Shown: positions 28,485 to 37,851, counted from the first letter of the stretch. The stretch is DNA of 64,000 bases from an uncultured Saprospiraceae bacterium (GCA_937929945.1 CALFUK010000010.1:1-64000); one strand, 5' to 3'. A program made the numbers and translations. Notes: a model not told the origin generated them from the letters alone.

Positions 28485-29910
28485 CGATTCCATATTTATC
28501 CAGTAAGTAGACGAGGCTTGACATGGCTGCTGCCCCGAGTTCGAGCTCTCGCTGATTCACAGCTTCGATTCTGTCGATGGCTGTGTGATGATAGTCAAAG
28601 TATCGCTGAGAGTCTGGCCGCAGACCGAATAAGAGGCCTCGCTGTGACTTTAGCGGATTGATGTCGGCCCCACCGCCTCCAGGCGTCAGCTCTACACCAT
28701 AGCTGCTCAGCATATCTCTCCAGGCCCTGACGGCAGGAAATTTTTGCTCGAAGATATCTTTATCTCCACCGACGGCCAAAGCTCTGGGCGTAAATCCTCC
28801 CGCATCTGACTCGATGGCTGCCATATGGTATTCTCCTTTCTGGTTTGACTCAGCGGCATAGGCGAGGGCGCCGCCGAGGCCATTCTCTTCATTCATAAAC
28901 ATGACGCACCTCCAGGTCCGCTGGGGCTCGTATCCCAGCTCGAGCAGTGTCACCATGGACTGGATGCTGTGCACACAGCCAGAGCCATCATCATGGGCTC
29001 CACCTCCGATATCCCAGCTATCCAGGTGTCCGCCGACGAGTATGATCTCTTCAGGGTATTTGCTGCCCTTGATTTCGCCAATCACATTGTAAGACTTTTT
29101 ATCTGCTTTCAGTTCACAGTGATTTTCCAAGTACAGTGTGACATCCTCGTGCTTCATCAGGGCAGACAGTTGGTCGGCGGCATTGGTACTGATGGCCATC
29201 GCTGGGATGAGCCGATCTCCTTCGCCGAAGACTGTCACGCCAGTATGCGGTATGTCATCAGCTCTCGTCGTCATAGATCTGACGATGGCAGCCGCTGCTC
29301 CCATAGAGCTTGCTTTCGCAGGACCTGAGCCTCGCTGATCCACTGCTCCACCGTAGGCTCTGAAGGTATGCAGCTGTGTGGGATCCATGGGCCGATTGAA
29401 AAACACGATTTTACCATCTACATCAGCAGGATCGAGCTCCATCAGCTCATCTAAGGACATCACTTCGATCACTCGGCCTGTGATGCCTCCAGGGCCAGTC
29501 CCGATCGAGTTGCCCAAGCTTGTCGCAGCTAATGTGATGGTCCCGATTCGCTCTGAATTGACGATTTTCGCGACCTCTGTATCACCCCTGACCCAGTGAG
29601 GGACCATGCATGGCTGCAGTGACACTGCAGCAAAGCCCTGCTCGCTCATCACCTGCTTCGTATATTCTACTGCGGCGGCAGCGCCTGGTGATCCGGCTAA
29701 TCGGCCACCAATATCCTCTGATAAGTGCGTGAGCCACTGATAACATTGGCCATTCTGAAGACTGTGGTCGTAAATATTCTTGATGAAGAATACGTCATCA
29801 TTGCCCTGAGCTATACATGGCGCGATCGAACTGGAGGTGATGACAGAGATCAGTAGGACGAAATAACAATAGTGCAGCTTGTGTATCATAAGGCGTGGTC
29901 TATGATTCAA
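28474..29910 (-). CDS. Exported M28-family zinc metallopeptidase (carboxypeptidase Q-like)
   Basis: Exported aminopeptidase/carboxypeptidase of family M28, with a signal peptide ending near PCIAQ. The metal-binding residues appear in order: His in GGHLDSWD, the bridging Asp in GAHDDGSG, the Glu pair in FMNEENGL, the Asp in IESDAGGF and the His in YFDYHHTAID. A PA-type insertion lies between about 130 and 240. The length of 478 matches PGCP/CPQ-type members. It overlaps the downstream HPRT gene. Confidence 0.92.
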   Translation of the reverse strand: MNHRPRLMIHKLHYCYFVLLISVITSSSIAPCIAQGNDDVFFIKNIYDHSLQNGQCYQWLTHLSEDIGGRLAGSPGAAAAVEYTKQVMSEQGFAAVSLQPCMVPHWVRGDTEVAKIVNSERIGTITLAATSLGNSIGTGPGGITGRVIEVMSLDELMELDPADVDGKIVFFNRPMDPTQLHTFRAYGGAVDQRGSGPAKASSMGAAAAIVRSMTTRADDIPHTGVTVFGEGDRLIPAMAISTNAADQLSALMKHEDVTLYLENHCELKADKKSYNVIGEIKGSKYPEEIILVGGHLDSWDIGGGAHDDGSGCVHSIQSMVTLLELGYEPQRTWRCVMFMNEENGLGGALAYAAESNQKGEYHMAAIESDAGGFTPRALAVGGDKDIFEQKFPAVRAWRDMLSSYGVELTPGGGGADINPLKSQRGLLFGLRPDSQRYFDYHHTAIDRIEAVNQRELELGAAAMSSLVYLLDKYGIDGE

Positions 29911-30042
29911 ATGTACAAGTAAGAATCAGGAAGGCTTTGCTTTTGAGCCGACAAATAGAGATCTGTGCGTGACAATTTGTAGGATGGATCAGGATGGGAT
30001 TAGAGCCGTTGAGGAGTATTAATTCAAAAAAAAGTCATATAT

Positions 30043-30050
30043 TAGCTTTG
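30043..30050 (+). promoter_or_regulatory. Candidate -7 element upstream of a structured leader or sRNA
   Basis: TAGCTTTG is a perfect TAnnTTTG match in the gene-free region ahead of the sigma-factor gene. No -33 element is seen at 19-21 bases. Its last two bases overlap the first hairpin described next, so the true start site is uncertain. Confidence 0.35.
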
Positions 30051-30132
30051 TGTCATTTGTACAATAAGTACGTTGACACATGGTTCCATTTGGTTAGGGT
30101 TGAGGTAATGCTTGCATTACCTCATTTTTATT
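30049..30132 (+). ncRNA. Candidate structured small RNA or attenuator leader
   Basis: Two hairpins lie in otherwise gene-free DNA between the divergent M28 and sigma-factor genes (29911-30317). The first (30049-30080) pairs TGTGTCA with TGACACA and inside it GTAC with GTAC around AATAA. After a 20-base linker comes a perfect 11-bp hairpin (30101-30124, arms GAGGTAATGC and GCATTACCTC, TT loop) followed by ATTTTTATT, a good rho-independent terminator. No plus-strand gene precedes it, so it ends either a small RNA of about 80 bases or an attenuated leader of the sigma operon. Confidence 0.45.
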
Positions 30133-30190
30133 ACAGCTTTATAAATGTAAATGCAGCGGTCAAAACGATCATTTATCTAAAGTTTTATGC

Positions 30191-30198
30191 TAACTTTG
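30191..30198 (+). promoter_or_regulatory. Candidate -7 element of the sigma-factor operon
   Basis: TAACTTTG matches TAnnTTTG, 60 bases past the terminator-like hairpin and 120 bases before the preferred sigma-factor start. It would allow the operon to be transcribed independently of the upstream leader. Confidence 0.35.
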
Positions 30199-30317
30199 TA
30201 ACTGTTAATTACGTTAATTCCCCCGTTCTGTAACTTTCTTATTTTTTTTCGTCTCAACTCATAGAGAGTGTGACACTAACCAAAATATGCGTTTTGAATT
30301 GCTATTTGTTTGCATTA

Positions 30318-30893
30318 TTGACTAAAAATATAAGTTTGACTATTTCTGACGAGGAGGCAGTTGATCTTTATTTGAAGACCCAAGACCAAAAATGTTTTGA
30401 TCTTCTATACAGTCGGTATTCATCCAAAATATTTGGTAAGTGTATCTCGATCTTGAAGGATGAGGAGAAAGCAGAGGATGCGACACAAGAGATATTTGTG
30501 AAGATCCTGCTTAATCTTTCAAAATTCAGCGGAAAGTCTAAGTTTTCTACCTGGATATATTCGATCACATACAACTATTGTATCGATTCTATTCGGAAGA
30601 GGAAGAAAGACAAAAGCGTTTTAGTTGAAGATCTGGCAAACCAGCATGATACAGCTGATGATGGTCTCGAAGATCAGTTTTTATTGGAATTAAATGTCAA
30701 AAGATTAAAAATAATCTTAGACAAAATACCGGTGACTGATAAGTCGATTTTGTTGATGAAGTATCAAGATGAATTGTCGATTAAAGAAATTAGTGAGGTT
30801 CTTGTAAAATCTGAAAGTGCGATTAAAATGAAAATTAAACGCGCTAAGCAGAAGTTCAAGAAGGTCTATAAAGAAAATTACAAAGACTCGTAA
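30318..30893 (+). CDS. ECF-type RNA polymerase sigma factor
   Basis: Sigma-70 family extracytoplasmic-function sigma factor. Region 2 covers about residues 30-85 (DLLYSRY, AEDATQEIFVKIL, FSTWIYSITYNYCIDSIRK) and region 4 about 130-185 (ILLMKYQDELSIKEISEVL and SESAIKMKIKRAKQKFKK). I prefer the TTG at 30318 (MTKNISLTISDEE); a GTG at 30270 would add 16 hydrophobic residues that ECF factors do not carry. No anti-sigma gene of a known family follows. A small unknown protein gene comes 9 bases later and an MscS-like gene after that. Confidence 0.93.
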   Translation: MTKNISLTISDEEAVDLYLKTQDQKCFDLLYSRYSSKIFGKCISILKDEEKAEDATQEIFVKILLNLSKFSGKSKFSTWIYSITYNYCIDSIRKRKKDKSVLVEDLANQHDTADDGLEDQFLLELNVKRLKIILDKIPVTDKSILLMKYQDELSIKEISEVLVKSESAIKMKIKRAKQKFKKVYKENYKDS

Positions 30894-30902
30894 AGTAACA
30901 CT

Positions 30903-31166
30903 ATGTCAAAGAATAGTTTTAAGGAATTAGCTAAAGACAATCAAAAGAATTTCGAGGGTAAGGAGAAGAGGATAAAGGAAAATATAAATCATTCGATTGG
31001 TTTTTTTCATTTCATCGGAGATATCATCGAACTGTTTGTGCCACGCGTGGTGCAAGTGTTTTTGGGGATATCAGGAGCAAAGGGCCCCAATAAAGATGCC
31101 GAGGAGGGAGGTTCAAGATCTTCCGACTCACAGGATACACCGAGGTATCCAAATACCTTAGAGTAG
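30903..31166 (+). CDS. Small protein of unknown function in the sigma-factor operon
   Basis: An 87-residue protein I do not recognise. It has a charged N-terminus (KELAKDNQKNFEGKEKR), one hydrophobic segment of about 27 residues (near 32-58, with IGDIIELFVPRVVQVFLG) and a polar Gly/Ser/Asp-rich tail. The hydrophobic stretch contains Asp, Glu and Arg, so it may be amphipathic or a single membrane helix. It starts 9 bases after the sigma-factor stop, where anti-sigma factors usually sit. That position is the only basis for suggesting a regulatory role. Confidence 0.65.
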   Translation: MSKNSFKELAKDNQKNFEGKEKRIKENINHSIGFFHFIGDIIELFVPRVVQVFLGISGAKGPNKDAEEGGSRSSDSQDTPRYPNTLE

Positions 31167-31291
31167 ATACTACACGCTTAGCTCATGATGTGCTATTGTA
31201 TTATTTACTTCCTGTTCACATAAGATTTTTAACACCTTCTTAATTAGATATTTCTAGTTATTATTTCAAAAAATTTTTAATACCGCTGAAC

Positions 31292-32092
31292 ATGTTGGAT
31301 GGATTTACTGCAGATTTACTAAAACAATTTTTAAGTGCAATTCCTAGAGTTGCTACGGCTATAGTCATTATTATCATCGGCTTTATCGTGGCTAAAATAG
31401 TAGCTGGGATCGTGAAAAAAATACTCCTGCGCATTGGAGTCGATAAGATAGGTGACAAGCTCGGCGAAATAGATATCGTCCAGAAATCAAATGTCAAAAT
31501 TGAGATAAGTAAAATCATCTCTAAGTTCATTTACTATATTTTGGTGCTATTCTTTCTGATAGCGGGTGCTGAAGCTTTAGGTATGCCAGCCATCTCTAAC
31601 TTAGTATCTGATATCATTAATTTTATTCCTAATCTCATCGTGGCAGTGATTATGCTGGTCTTGGGACTTTTATTAGCGGAGGCCCTACGGTCTATAGCGT
31701 TTACAGCGCTTAAGTCACTGGGTATCCCATCAGCAGGCATGATTGCCAGCTTTGTGTTCTACTTTATTTTGATCACTGTATTCGTCAGTGCGCTTAAGCA
31801 GGCTGCCATTCAGACAGAGTTTTTAGAGACTAACTTATCCATACTCATCGGAGGGGTCGTTGCGGCATTTGCGATTGGCTATGGTCTTGCAGCGAAGGAT
31901 GTCATCAAAAATTTTATTTCCTCTTTTTACAATAAGGGCAAAATAAATATTGGCGATACGGTGACTGTCGAAGGTGAGAGGGGAGAAATTGTAAAAATAG
32001 ACAGTACTTCAGTTACTATTCAGTCAAATGATCGTCGAATCTTATACCCACTTAGTGCAGTCTTGGGTGGGAAGATTATTATACATGATTAA
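31292..32092 (+). CDS. MscS-like mechanosensitive channel (CmpX-type)
   Basis: Inner-membrane channel of the MscS superfamily with conserved TM-helix repeats. Hydrophobic segments lie near 15-38, 70-95, 105-130, 145-165 and 180-205. A glycine/alanine-rich pore-like helix (VVAAFAIGYGLAAKDVIKNF) leads to a short cytosolic beta domain (GDTVTVEGERGEIVKI and TSVTIQSNDRRILYPLSAVL). The 266-residue length fits small CmpX-like members. The protein should respond to membrane tension or osmotic downshift by family knowledge. It is part of the sigma-factor operon. Confidence 0.88.
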   Translation: MLDGFTADLLKQFLSAIPRVATAIVIIIIGFIVAKIVAGIVKKILLRIGVDKIGDKLGEIDIVQKSNVKIEISKIISKFIYYILVLFFLIAGAEALGMPAISNLVSDIINFIPNLIVAVIMLVLGLLLAEALRSIAFTALKSLGIPSAGMIASFVFYFILITVFVSALKQAAIQTEFLETNLSILIGGVVAAFAIGYGLAAKDVIKNFISSFYNKGKINIGDTVTVEGERGEIVKIDSTSVTIQSNDRRILYPLSAVLGGKIIIHD

Positions 32093-32126
32093 AAAACAAT
32101 AAAATATTTCACTAATTACAATTACT

Positions 32127-33044
32127 ATGAAAAAGTTTACTTTAATACTTATTGCAGTATTTGCATACGTCGGCTTCGTAAATGGCCAATCTTTGGATGC
32201 AGACTTAAAAGCAAAGCAAGCTGAAATCGAGGCAGCAGAAAAAGCACTTGATATGTTGATCGAAGAAGAAGCTGCCATTGCAGCCTCAATCGAGACAGGT
32301 GCTGGTTGGTTGACAGGTTTCGGAGGAACATTAGGATTTAATTTTAACAAATCAAACGGATGGATAGCGAATCCTAATCCAGATGCAAGTTCTTCAGGAT
32401 TAGCAATTAACTTAAGCGGTTTCGCTAATAACATCACCGATGATTTTTTCTGGAGAAATAAAGGTATCCTGAACAAAGCATGGCAAGATATTGATCTTAG
32501 CTCTGCTGACGGAGTTGTAGATAATGATAAATTATTTGATAACGGTACGGTTGATTTACTGAATATCTCTTCACTTGCTGGTAAGCCGATTACTGATCAG
32601 TTAGCGATTTCAGCATTAGGTGAATTGAATACTTCATTAGGAAATTTTCTAAAGCCTGGTACATTTGACATTGGTGTTGGTTTGACTTGGACACCTAATA
32701 TAGATGACCTTATTGTTGTCGTACATCCTGTGAATTATCACTTTGCATTTCCAGCTGATGGAGCAGGTTTCGAATCTACAGGTTCTTTAGGTGCTAAGAT
32801 CAGAGCTGATTACACTCATGACTGGGATGGCTACGCACTGACTTCTACTTTGACATCATTCTTACCATACACCAGCTCAGAAGCTCCGACACCTTCACTT
32901 TTCGAGTGGACATGGTTGAATACGTTGACCTTTGATGTATGGAAAGGCGTTGGAGTAGGTATCTCTGCAGGTATCAGAAATGCAAAATTCGAATCACCTG
33001 ACGCACAATCATTCTATTCTGTAGGCCTATCTTACGCGCTATAG
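32127..33044 (+). CDS. DUF3078 outer membrane protein
   Basis: Exported protein with a signal peptide ending near VNGQ. Residues 22-55 form a Glu/Lys/Ala-rich coiled coil (LKAKQAEIEAAEKALDML). The rest is a DUF3078-like barrel with GWLTGFGGTLGFNFNKS, NKGILNKAWQDIDLSS, FDIGVGLTWTPN, VHPVNYHF, the ELNTSLG-type segments and a final beta strand FYSVGLSYAL. DUF3078 proteins are outer-membrane proteins of unknown function. It lies 34 bases after the MscS-like gene and is followed by a terminator at 33074, closing the operon. Confidence 0.75.
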   Translation: MKKFTLILIAVFAYVGFVNGQSLDADLKAKQAEIEAAEKALDMLIEEEAAIAASIETGAGWLTGFGGTLGFNFNKSNGWIANPNPDASSSGLAINLSGFANNITDDFFWRNKGILNKAWQDIDLSSADGVVDNDKLFDNGTVDLLNISSLAGKPITDQLAISALGELNTSLGNFLKPGTFDIGVGLTWTPNIDDLIVVVHPVNYHFAFPADGAGFESTGSLGAKIRADYTHDWDGYALTSTLTSFLPYTSSEAPTPSLFEWTWLNTLTFDVWKGVGVGISAGIRNAKFESPDAQSFYSVGLSYAL

Positions 33045-33073
33045 AATACTGATTGAACATATGACAGAATAAA

Positions 33074-33107
33074 CAAGCCCGCTCTTCCGTCGAGAGTGGG
33101 CTTTTTC
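33074..33107 (+). terminator. Rho-independent terminator closing the sigma-factor operon
   Basis: A 10-bp stem (AGCCCGCTCT with AGAGTGGGCT, one G-T pair, 7-base loop) followed by TTTTT lies about 30 bases past the DUF3078 stop and before polA. Confidence 0.9.
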
Positions 33108-33148
33108 ATTTCTATCCGTATCTTGTCCTCCATAACTGAGAAGATACC

Positions 33149-35926
33149 ATGAGTGAAAAAAAACTCTTCCTCCTTGACGGACATGCACTAGTCTATAGAG
33201 CACACTTTGCCTTTATTAACCGACCCCTGATTAATTCGAAGGGCATCAATACATCAGCCATCACTGGCTTTGTGAGGACGCTCTGGGACCTCCTGAAGAA
33301 TCAGAAGCCCAGCCACATAGCAGTCGCCTTTGACCCAAAGGGCAAGGTCTTTCGTCATACGGATTTTCCAGCCTACAAGGCGAATCGGGACGCTCAGCCA
33401 GAAGACATCGGTATCGCCTTACCCTACATTAAAAAGATCGTAGAAGGATTCAATATACCCATTGTCACTGTGGATAACTTTGAGGCGGATGACGTCATCG
33501 GTACACTAGCTAAGCAGGCAGAGAAAGAGGGCTTCGATGTCTATATGGTCACCCCCGATAAAGATTATGCTCAGCTGGTATCAGACAAGATATACATGTA
33601 TAAGCCCGCGCGCATGGGTAATGGCATTGAGATATTAGGCATCAAGGAGATACTGGAGAAGTGGCAGATCGAGCGGGTAGAGCAGGTCATAGATGTCTTA
33701 GGACTTCAGGGTGACAGCGTCGATAACATTCCAGGTATACCAGGCATCGGTGCGAAGACGGCAGTGAAGTTGTTAGCGCAGTTTGGCTCCATGGAAGGCA
33801 TCCTGGCTAATACAGACCAGCTCAAGGGGAAGCAGAAAGAGAAAGTCATCGAATTCTCAGAGCAGGGCTTACTCTCGAAGCAGCTGGCTACGATCAGGCT
33901 GGATGTCCCCATCACCTTTGATGCTGATAGATACATCATCGACCCTATTAATCGAGAAGTGCTGACTGAACTATTCAAAGAATTAGAGTTCAGGACCTTA
34001 GCCCAACAAATACTGGGAGCCTCCGAGCCCAAGCAGCAGTCACTTTTCGGGGATGCTGATACTCCATCCAAAAGTGTGACCGCCCCTAAAAAGGCCTATG
34101 CTGTCGCTGCTAAGAATATAGAGAATGTGGATCACGACTATGTGTTAGTCGAGACTGATAAGCAGGTGAGTGATCTGGTCAAGCGATTGTCAGCCGTGGA
34201 TGAGCTTAGCTTTGATACCGAGACGACTGGGATCGATGCGACTCAGGCATCACTAGTGGGTCTGGCCTTTGCCATCAAGCCACATGAAGCCTATTACCTA
34301 CCTGTCTCCGATGATTATGACGAGGCAAAGAAGCAAATAGCTCCATTCAAGGCGGTGCTGGAAAATCCAGACATTAAGAAAATAGGCCAAAATATCAAGT
34401 ATGATATCCTCATGCTGAAGTGGTATGACATTCAGGTAGCGGGCAGTTATTTTGATACGATGATCGCCCATTACCTATGCGAGCCTGATCTGAGGCATAA
34501 GCTGGACTATCTATCAGAAGCATACCTGAGTTATAAGATGGTCCCGATCGAACAATTAATCGGGAAGCGAGGTAAAAATCAGCTGTCCATGCGCGACATT
34601 GATCCTGCCAAAGTCAAAGAATATGCGGGTGAAGATGCAGACGTGACTCTACAAGTGAAGACCGTCTTAGAGTCCAAGCTGGATGAGCTAAATCTGAAAG
34701 ATCTATACTATAAGATCGAAGAGCCCCTCATCGATGTGCTAGCTCAGATCGAGTATGAAGGCGTCAGGATCAATCGAGATTTTTTAAAAGACTACTCTGC
34801 GGTCCTAGCGAAAGAAATCGAAGCCAAACAAAAAGCGATATTCAAAAAAGCGGGTGTAGATTTTAATATTGCCAGCCCCAGACAAGTCGGACAGGTCTTA
34901 TTCGATAAGATGAAGATACCCTACCGCTGGAAGAAGACTTCATCAGGTCAGTATTCGACTGATGTGGATAAGCTCAATGAGCTGGCAGTGGATAATGATA
35001 TCGTCAGCGACATCTTAGAGTTCAGAAAATTCTCTAAGCTCAAGTCGACCTATGTCGATGCCCTACCCAATATGATTAATCCCAGGACCGATCGTGTACA
35101 CAGTAACTTCAATCAGGCTCGTGCTGCGACGGGTCGCTTAAGCTCAGACAATCCCAATCTGCAAAACATTCCGATCAAAGATGATGCGGGCAGAGAGATC
35201 AGAAAAGCATTCGAGCCGAGAGACGTAGACCACATCCTGCTGGCGGCTGACTACTCCCAGATAGAGCTGCGGCTGATCTCAGAAATCAGTAAGGACGAAT
35301 CCATGCTACAAGCCTTCATCGATGGCAATGACTTTCACAGAGCGACGGCTGCTAAGGTCTTTGACACACCCTATGATGATGTCACAGCCGAACAGCGGCG
35401 AAGAGCTAAGACCGTGAATTTCAGTGTGATCTATGGGGCAGGAGCGACGAATCTCAGCCGGCAGCTCGGTATCAAGCGGGCAGAGGCGACGGAGCTGATC
35501 CAGACCTATTTTGACCAGTTTTCAGGACTGAAGAACTGGATGTCAGAGATCGTAGAGTCTGCCCGTGAACTTGGCTACGTGGAGACGATGCTGGGGCGCA
35601 AGCGAGTCCTCAGAGACATCAACAGTCGAAATGGGATGATGAGGAGCAATGCAGAGCGTATGGCGATCAATACACCAATACAAGGTACCGCTGCTGATAT
35701 GATTAAGATCGCCATGATTAAGATCCATGACATCTTTAAGCGGGAAGCATTCAAGTCTAAAATGATCATGCAGGTGCATGATGAGCTGGTATTCGATGTG
35801 CATCGATCAGAGCTGGAAGTCGTCAAGCCGATCATTGAGTCAGAGATGAAAAATGCTCTGCCTGATCTGACCGTCCCAATACTTGTAGGAATGGACGTCG
35901 GTGAGAATTGGCTCGAGGCGCATTAG
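33149..35926 (+). CDS. polA: DNA polymerase I
   Basis: Three-domain repair polymerase of 925 residues. The 5' nuclease domain (about 1-300) has LLDGHALVYRAHF, DNFEADDVIG and GLQGDSVDNIPGIPGIG. The 3'-5' exonuclease domain (about 325-520) keeps its catalytic motifs: FDTETTG (exo I), NIKYDILML (exo II) and YAGEDAD (exo III). Proofreading is therefore likely active. The polymerase domain has RLSSDNPNLQNIPI, DYSQIELRL, RRAKTVNFSVIYG and MQVHDELVFDV. The stop overlaps the stop of the convergent ddl gene by 4 bases. Confidence 0.98.
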   Translation: MSEKKLFLLDGHALVYRAHFAFINRPLINSKGINTSAITGFVRTLWDLLKNQKPSHIAVAFDPKGKVFRHTDFPAYKANRDAQPEDIGIALPYIKKIVEGFNIPIVTVDNFEADDVIGTLAKQAEKEGFDVYMVTPDKDYAQLVSDKIYMYKPARMGNGIEILGIKEILEKWQIERVEQVIDVLGLQGDSVDNIPGIPGIGAKTAVKLLAQFGSMEGILANTDQLKGKQKEKVIEFSEQGLLSKQLATIRLDVPITFDADRYIIDPINREVLTELFKELEFRTLAQQILGASEPKQQSLFGDADTPSKSVTAPKKAYAVAAKNIENVDHDYVLVETDKQVSDLVKRLSAVDELSFDTETTGIDATQASLVGLAFAIKPHEAYYLPVSDDYDEAKKQIAPFKAVLENPDIKKIGQNIKYDILMLKWYDIQVAGSYFDTMIAHYLCEPDLRHKLDYLSEAYLSYKMVPIEQLIGKRGKNQLSMRDIDPAKVKEYAGEDADVTLQVKTVLESKLDELNLKDLYYKIEEPLIDVLAQIEYEGVRINRDFLKDYSAVLAKEIEAKQKAIFKKAGVDFNIASPRQVGQVLFDKMKIPYRWKKTSSGQYSTDVDKLNELAVDNDIVSDILEFRKFSKLKSTYVDALPNMINPRTDRVHSNFNQARAATGRLSSDNPNLQNIPIKDDAGREIRKAFEPRDVDHILLAADYSQIELRLISEISKDESMLQAFIDGNDFHRATAAKVFDTPYDDVTAEQRRRAKTVNFSVIYGAGATNLSRQLGIKRAEATELIQTYFDQFSGLKNWMSEIVESARELGYVETMLGRKRVLRDINSRNGMMRSNAERMAINTPIQGTAADMIKIAMIKIHDIFKREAFKSKMIMQVHDELVFDVHRSELEVVKPIIESEMKNALPDLTVPILVGMDVGENWLEAH

Positions 35927-37017
35927 TATTTGACGGAGAGCGCATTAGTCTCCTCATGCTTCGCCAGTGCCAGCTGGATCAGTTGATCTATCAGCTCAGT
36001 CTTATCGATGCCCGATATTTGCCACAGGGTAGGGTACATGCTGATCTCTGTGAATCCCGGTAGTGTATTGACCTCATTGACAATGATGGTGTCATCGTCT
36101 TGGAGGAAGACATCCACTCGGCTCAGCCCTTCGAGCTCCAGGCATTGGTACACCACTACAGCCAGATCCTGCAGCTTCTTGACTTGCTCAGCACGCAGAT
36201 CAGCAGGAATCTCCAATGCAGCCCCACTTTCGTCCAAGTACTTTCGCTCATAAGAGTAGAATCCATCTTTGGGGATCACTTCTCCGGGGATAGAAGCTCG
36301 TGGTGCTTCATTGCCCAATACAGAGACCTCTATCTCGCGGCCTACGATTTTCTCCTCCACGATGACTTTAGTGTCAAACTGTAAGGCCAGCTCCAAGGCT
36401 GGTCTGAATTCGCTCTCTGATCGGACGCAGGAGATACCCACAGAGGAGCCCATGTTAGCAGGCTTGACGAACAGCTCCTTACCTAAGCGGGCGACGACAT
36501 CTTGGTATTGTAGCACATCGCTGTCATGCTGTCGCACTAAGATATAGTCAGCTATACCGATGCCAGCGTCTCTAAGGAGTCTCTTCATGATGTCCTTATC
36601 CATGCCTATAGCTGAACCCAGGATGCCAGGGCCGACGCAAGCTAGATTAGCGATCTTAGCGAAGCCCTGTATGGCTCCATCCTCTCCATAGGTACCGTGC
36701 AGTACGGGAAAGATCACATCAATAGTTGAGAGCGTAGAGGCATCATGACTGTCGATGATGCTGTGGTCATCAGCATTTTGAGACAGGTAGACTTTAGTGC
36801 CAGCTTTCATCTCTATTTTTGCAGGATCGTCTGCGTGTAGTAGTTGCATTGATTCACCGTGGTAATGCCATTGGCCATCATTATCTATGCCTATCAGGAC
36901 TGGTATATACTTAGACCTGTCTAGGGCAGCGACTATATTTTTCGCCGATCTCAGAGATACCTTGTGCTCTGCAGATTTTCCACCAAAGATGACAGCGACT
37001 TTAATTTTAGGATCCAT
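35923..37017 (-). CDS. ddl: D-alanine--D-alanine ligase
   Basis: ATP-grasp ligase making D-Ala-D-Ala for peptidoglycan in the cytoplasm. The N-terminal IFGGKSAEHKVSLRSAKNI, the ATP-grasp segments VKPANMGSSVGIS and VEEKIVGREIEVSVLG, and the metal-site motif INEVNTLPGFTEISMYP are all present. Length 364 is normal for DdlA-type enzymes. It is convergent with polA, sharing 4 bases at the 3' ends. Confidence 0.97.
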   Translation of the reverse strand: MDPKIKVAVIFGGKSAEHKVSLRSAKNIVAALDRSKYIPVLIGIDNDGQWHYHGESMQLLHADDPAKIEMKAGTKVYLSQNADDHSIIDSHDASTLSTIDVIFPVLHGTYGEDGAIQGFAKIANLACVGPGILGSAIGMDKDIMKRLLRDAGIGIADYILVRQHDSDVLQYQDVVARLGKELFVKPANMGSSVGISCVRSESEFRPALELALQFDTKVIVEEKIVGREIEVSVLGNEAPRASIPGEVIPKDGFYSYERKYLDESGAALEIPADLRAEQVKKLQDLAVVVYQCLELEGLSRVDVFLQDDDTIIVNEVNTLPGFTEISMYPTLWQISGIDKTELIDQLIQLALAKHEETNALSVKY

Positions 37018-37237
37018 ATGCGTCGAGTGATAATATAGGGCAAATTACAAATGCTATATATTAGAATTAACTTTTATATGATCTTATTTTATAAAAACTC
37101 TTGTGTCCCCTGGGGAATTGTGAAAACGCCGATCCATATGACTTGTTAGACTAAATCTCTTATCTTAGGATTGTTGATTCGGACCAAAGTGTATCGATCA
37201 GCTAAGGCTCAGATGGTCACACGCAGAGTATATGAAG

Positions 37238-37795
37238 CTATCCAATCATCAACATCGCAGCTACACCAGCGGCGGCTCCCGATATGAAGAGGGTCCACTC
37301 TCGCTGATTCACCTTAGCGAGGTCTATGAAGATCCAAGCTATGAGCATGACCACAGCGACGATGACGATTTGGCCCGCTTCTACGCCTACATTAAAGGGT
37401 AGTAACACACTGACAATATTCTCCTCCTGTCCGATCAATGCCTTGAAATAATTAGAAAATCCTAAGCCGTGGATGAGCCCGAAGAACAAGGCCAATATAT
37501 AATTCCACCTGACGCGGCGCTCTGACTTCTTTTTCAGCACATTGAATCCAGCAGTGATGATGATCGTCAAGGGTATGAGGAACTCTATCAGATCAGCATT
37601 CACACTTACCAGCTTTAGCCCTGAGAGCACCAGCGTGATGCAGTGCCCAATGGTGAATGCAGTGACGAGTATCAATATCTCTCTCCACTGTGACAGGGTA
37701 TAGATGGCACACAGGGCTACAATAAATAAAATGTGATCATAGGCTTTGATGTCCAGAATATGATCAAATCCCAATTCAAAATAGGTGGAAAACAT
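37238..37795 (-). CDS. HupE/UreJ-family membrane protein
   Basis: Polytopic membrane protein of the HupE/UreJ group with about six transmembrane helices over 185 residues. The family motif FGLIHGLGFSNYF is clear, and His residues in FDHILDIKAYDHILF and TIGHCITLVLSG are consistent with metal (nickel/cobalt) handling by family knowledge. No hydrogenase or urease gene is nearby, so the substrate is open. It is divergent from the esterase gene. Confidence 0.88.
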   Translation of the reverse strand: MFSTYFELGFDHILDIKAYDHILFIVALCAIYTLSQWREILILVTAFTIGHCITLVLSGLKLVSVNADLIEFLIPLTIIITAGFNVLKKKSERRVRWNYILALFFGLIHGLGFSNYFKALIGQEENIVSVLLPFNVGVEAGQIVIVAVVMLIAWIFIDLAKVNQREWTLFISGAAAGVAAMLMIG

Positions 37796-37851
37796 ATTTG
37801 TAATCTACTTTAACTTTAGTTTCATTACTTTAGAAACTGTAAAGATAGAAT

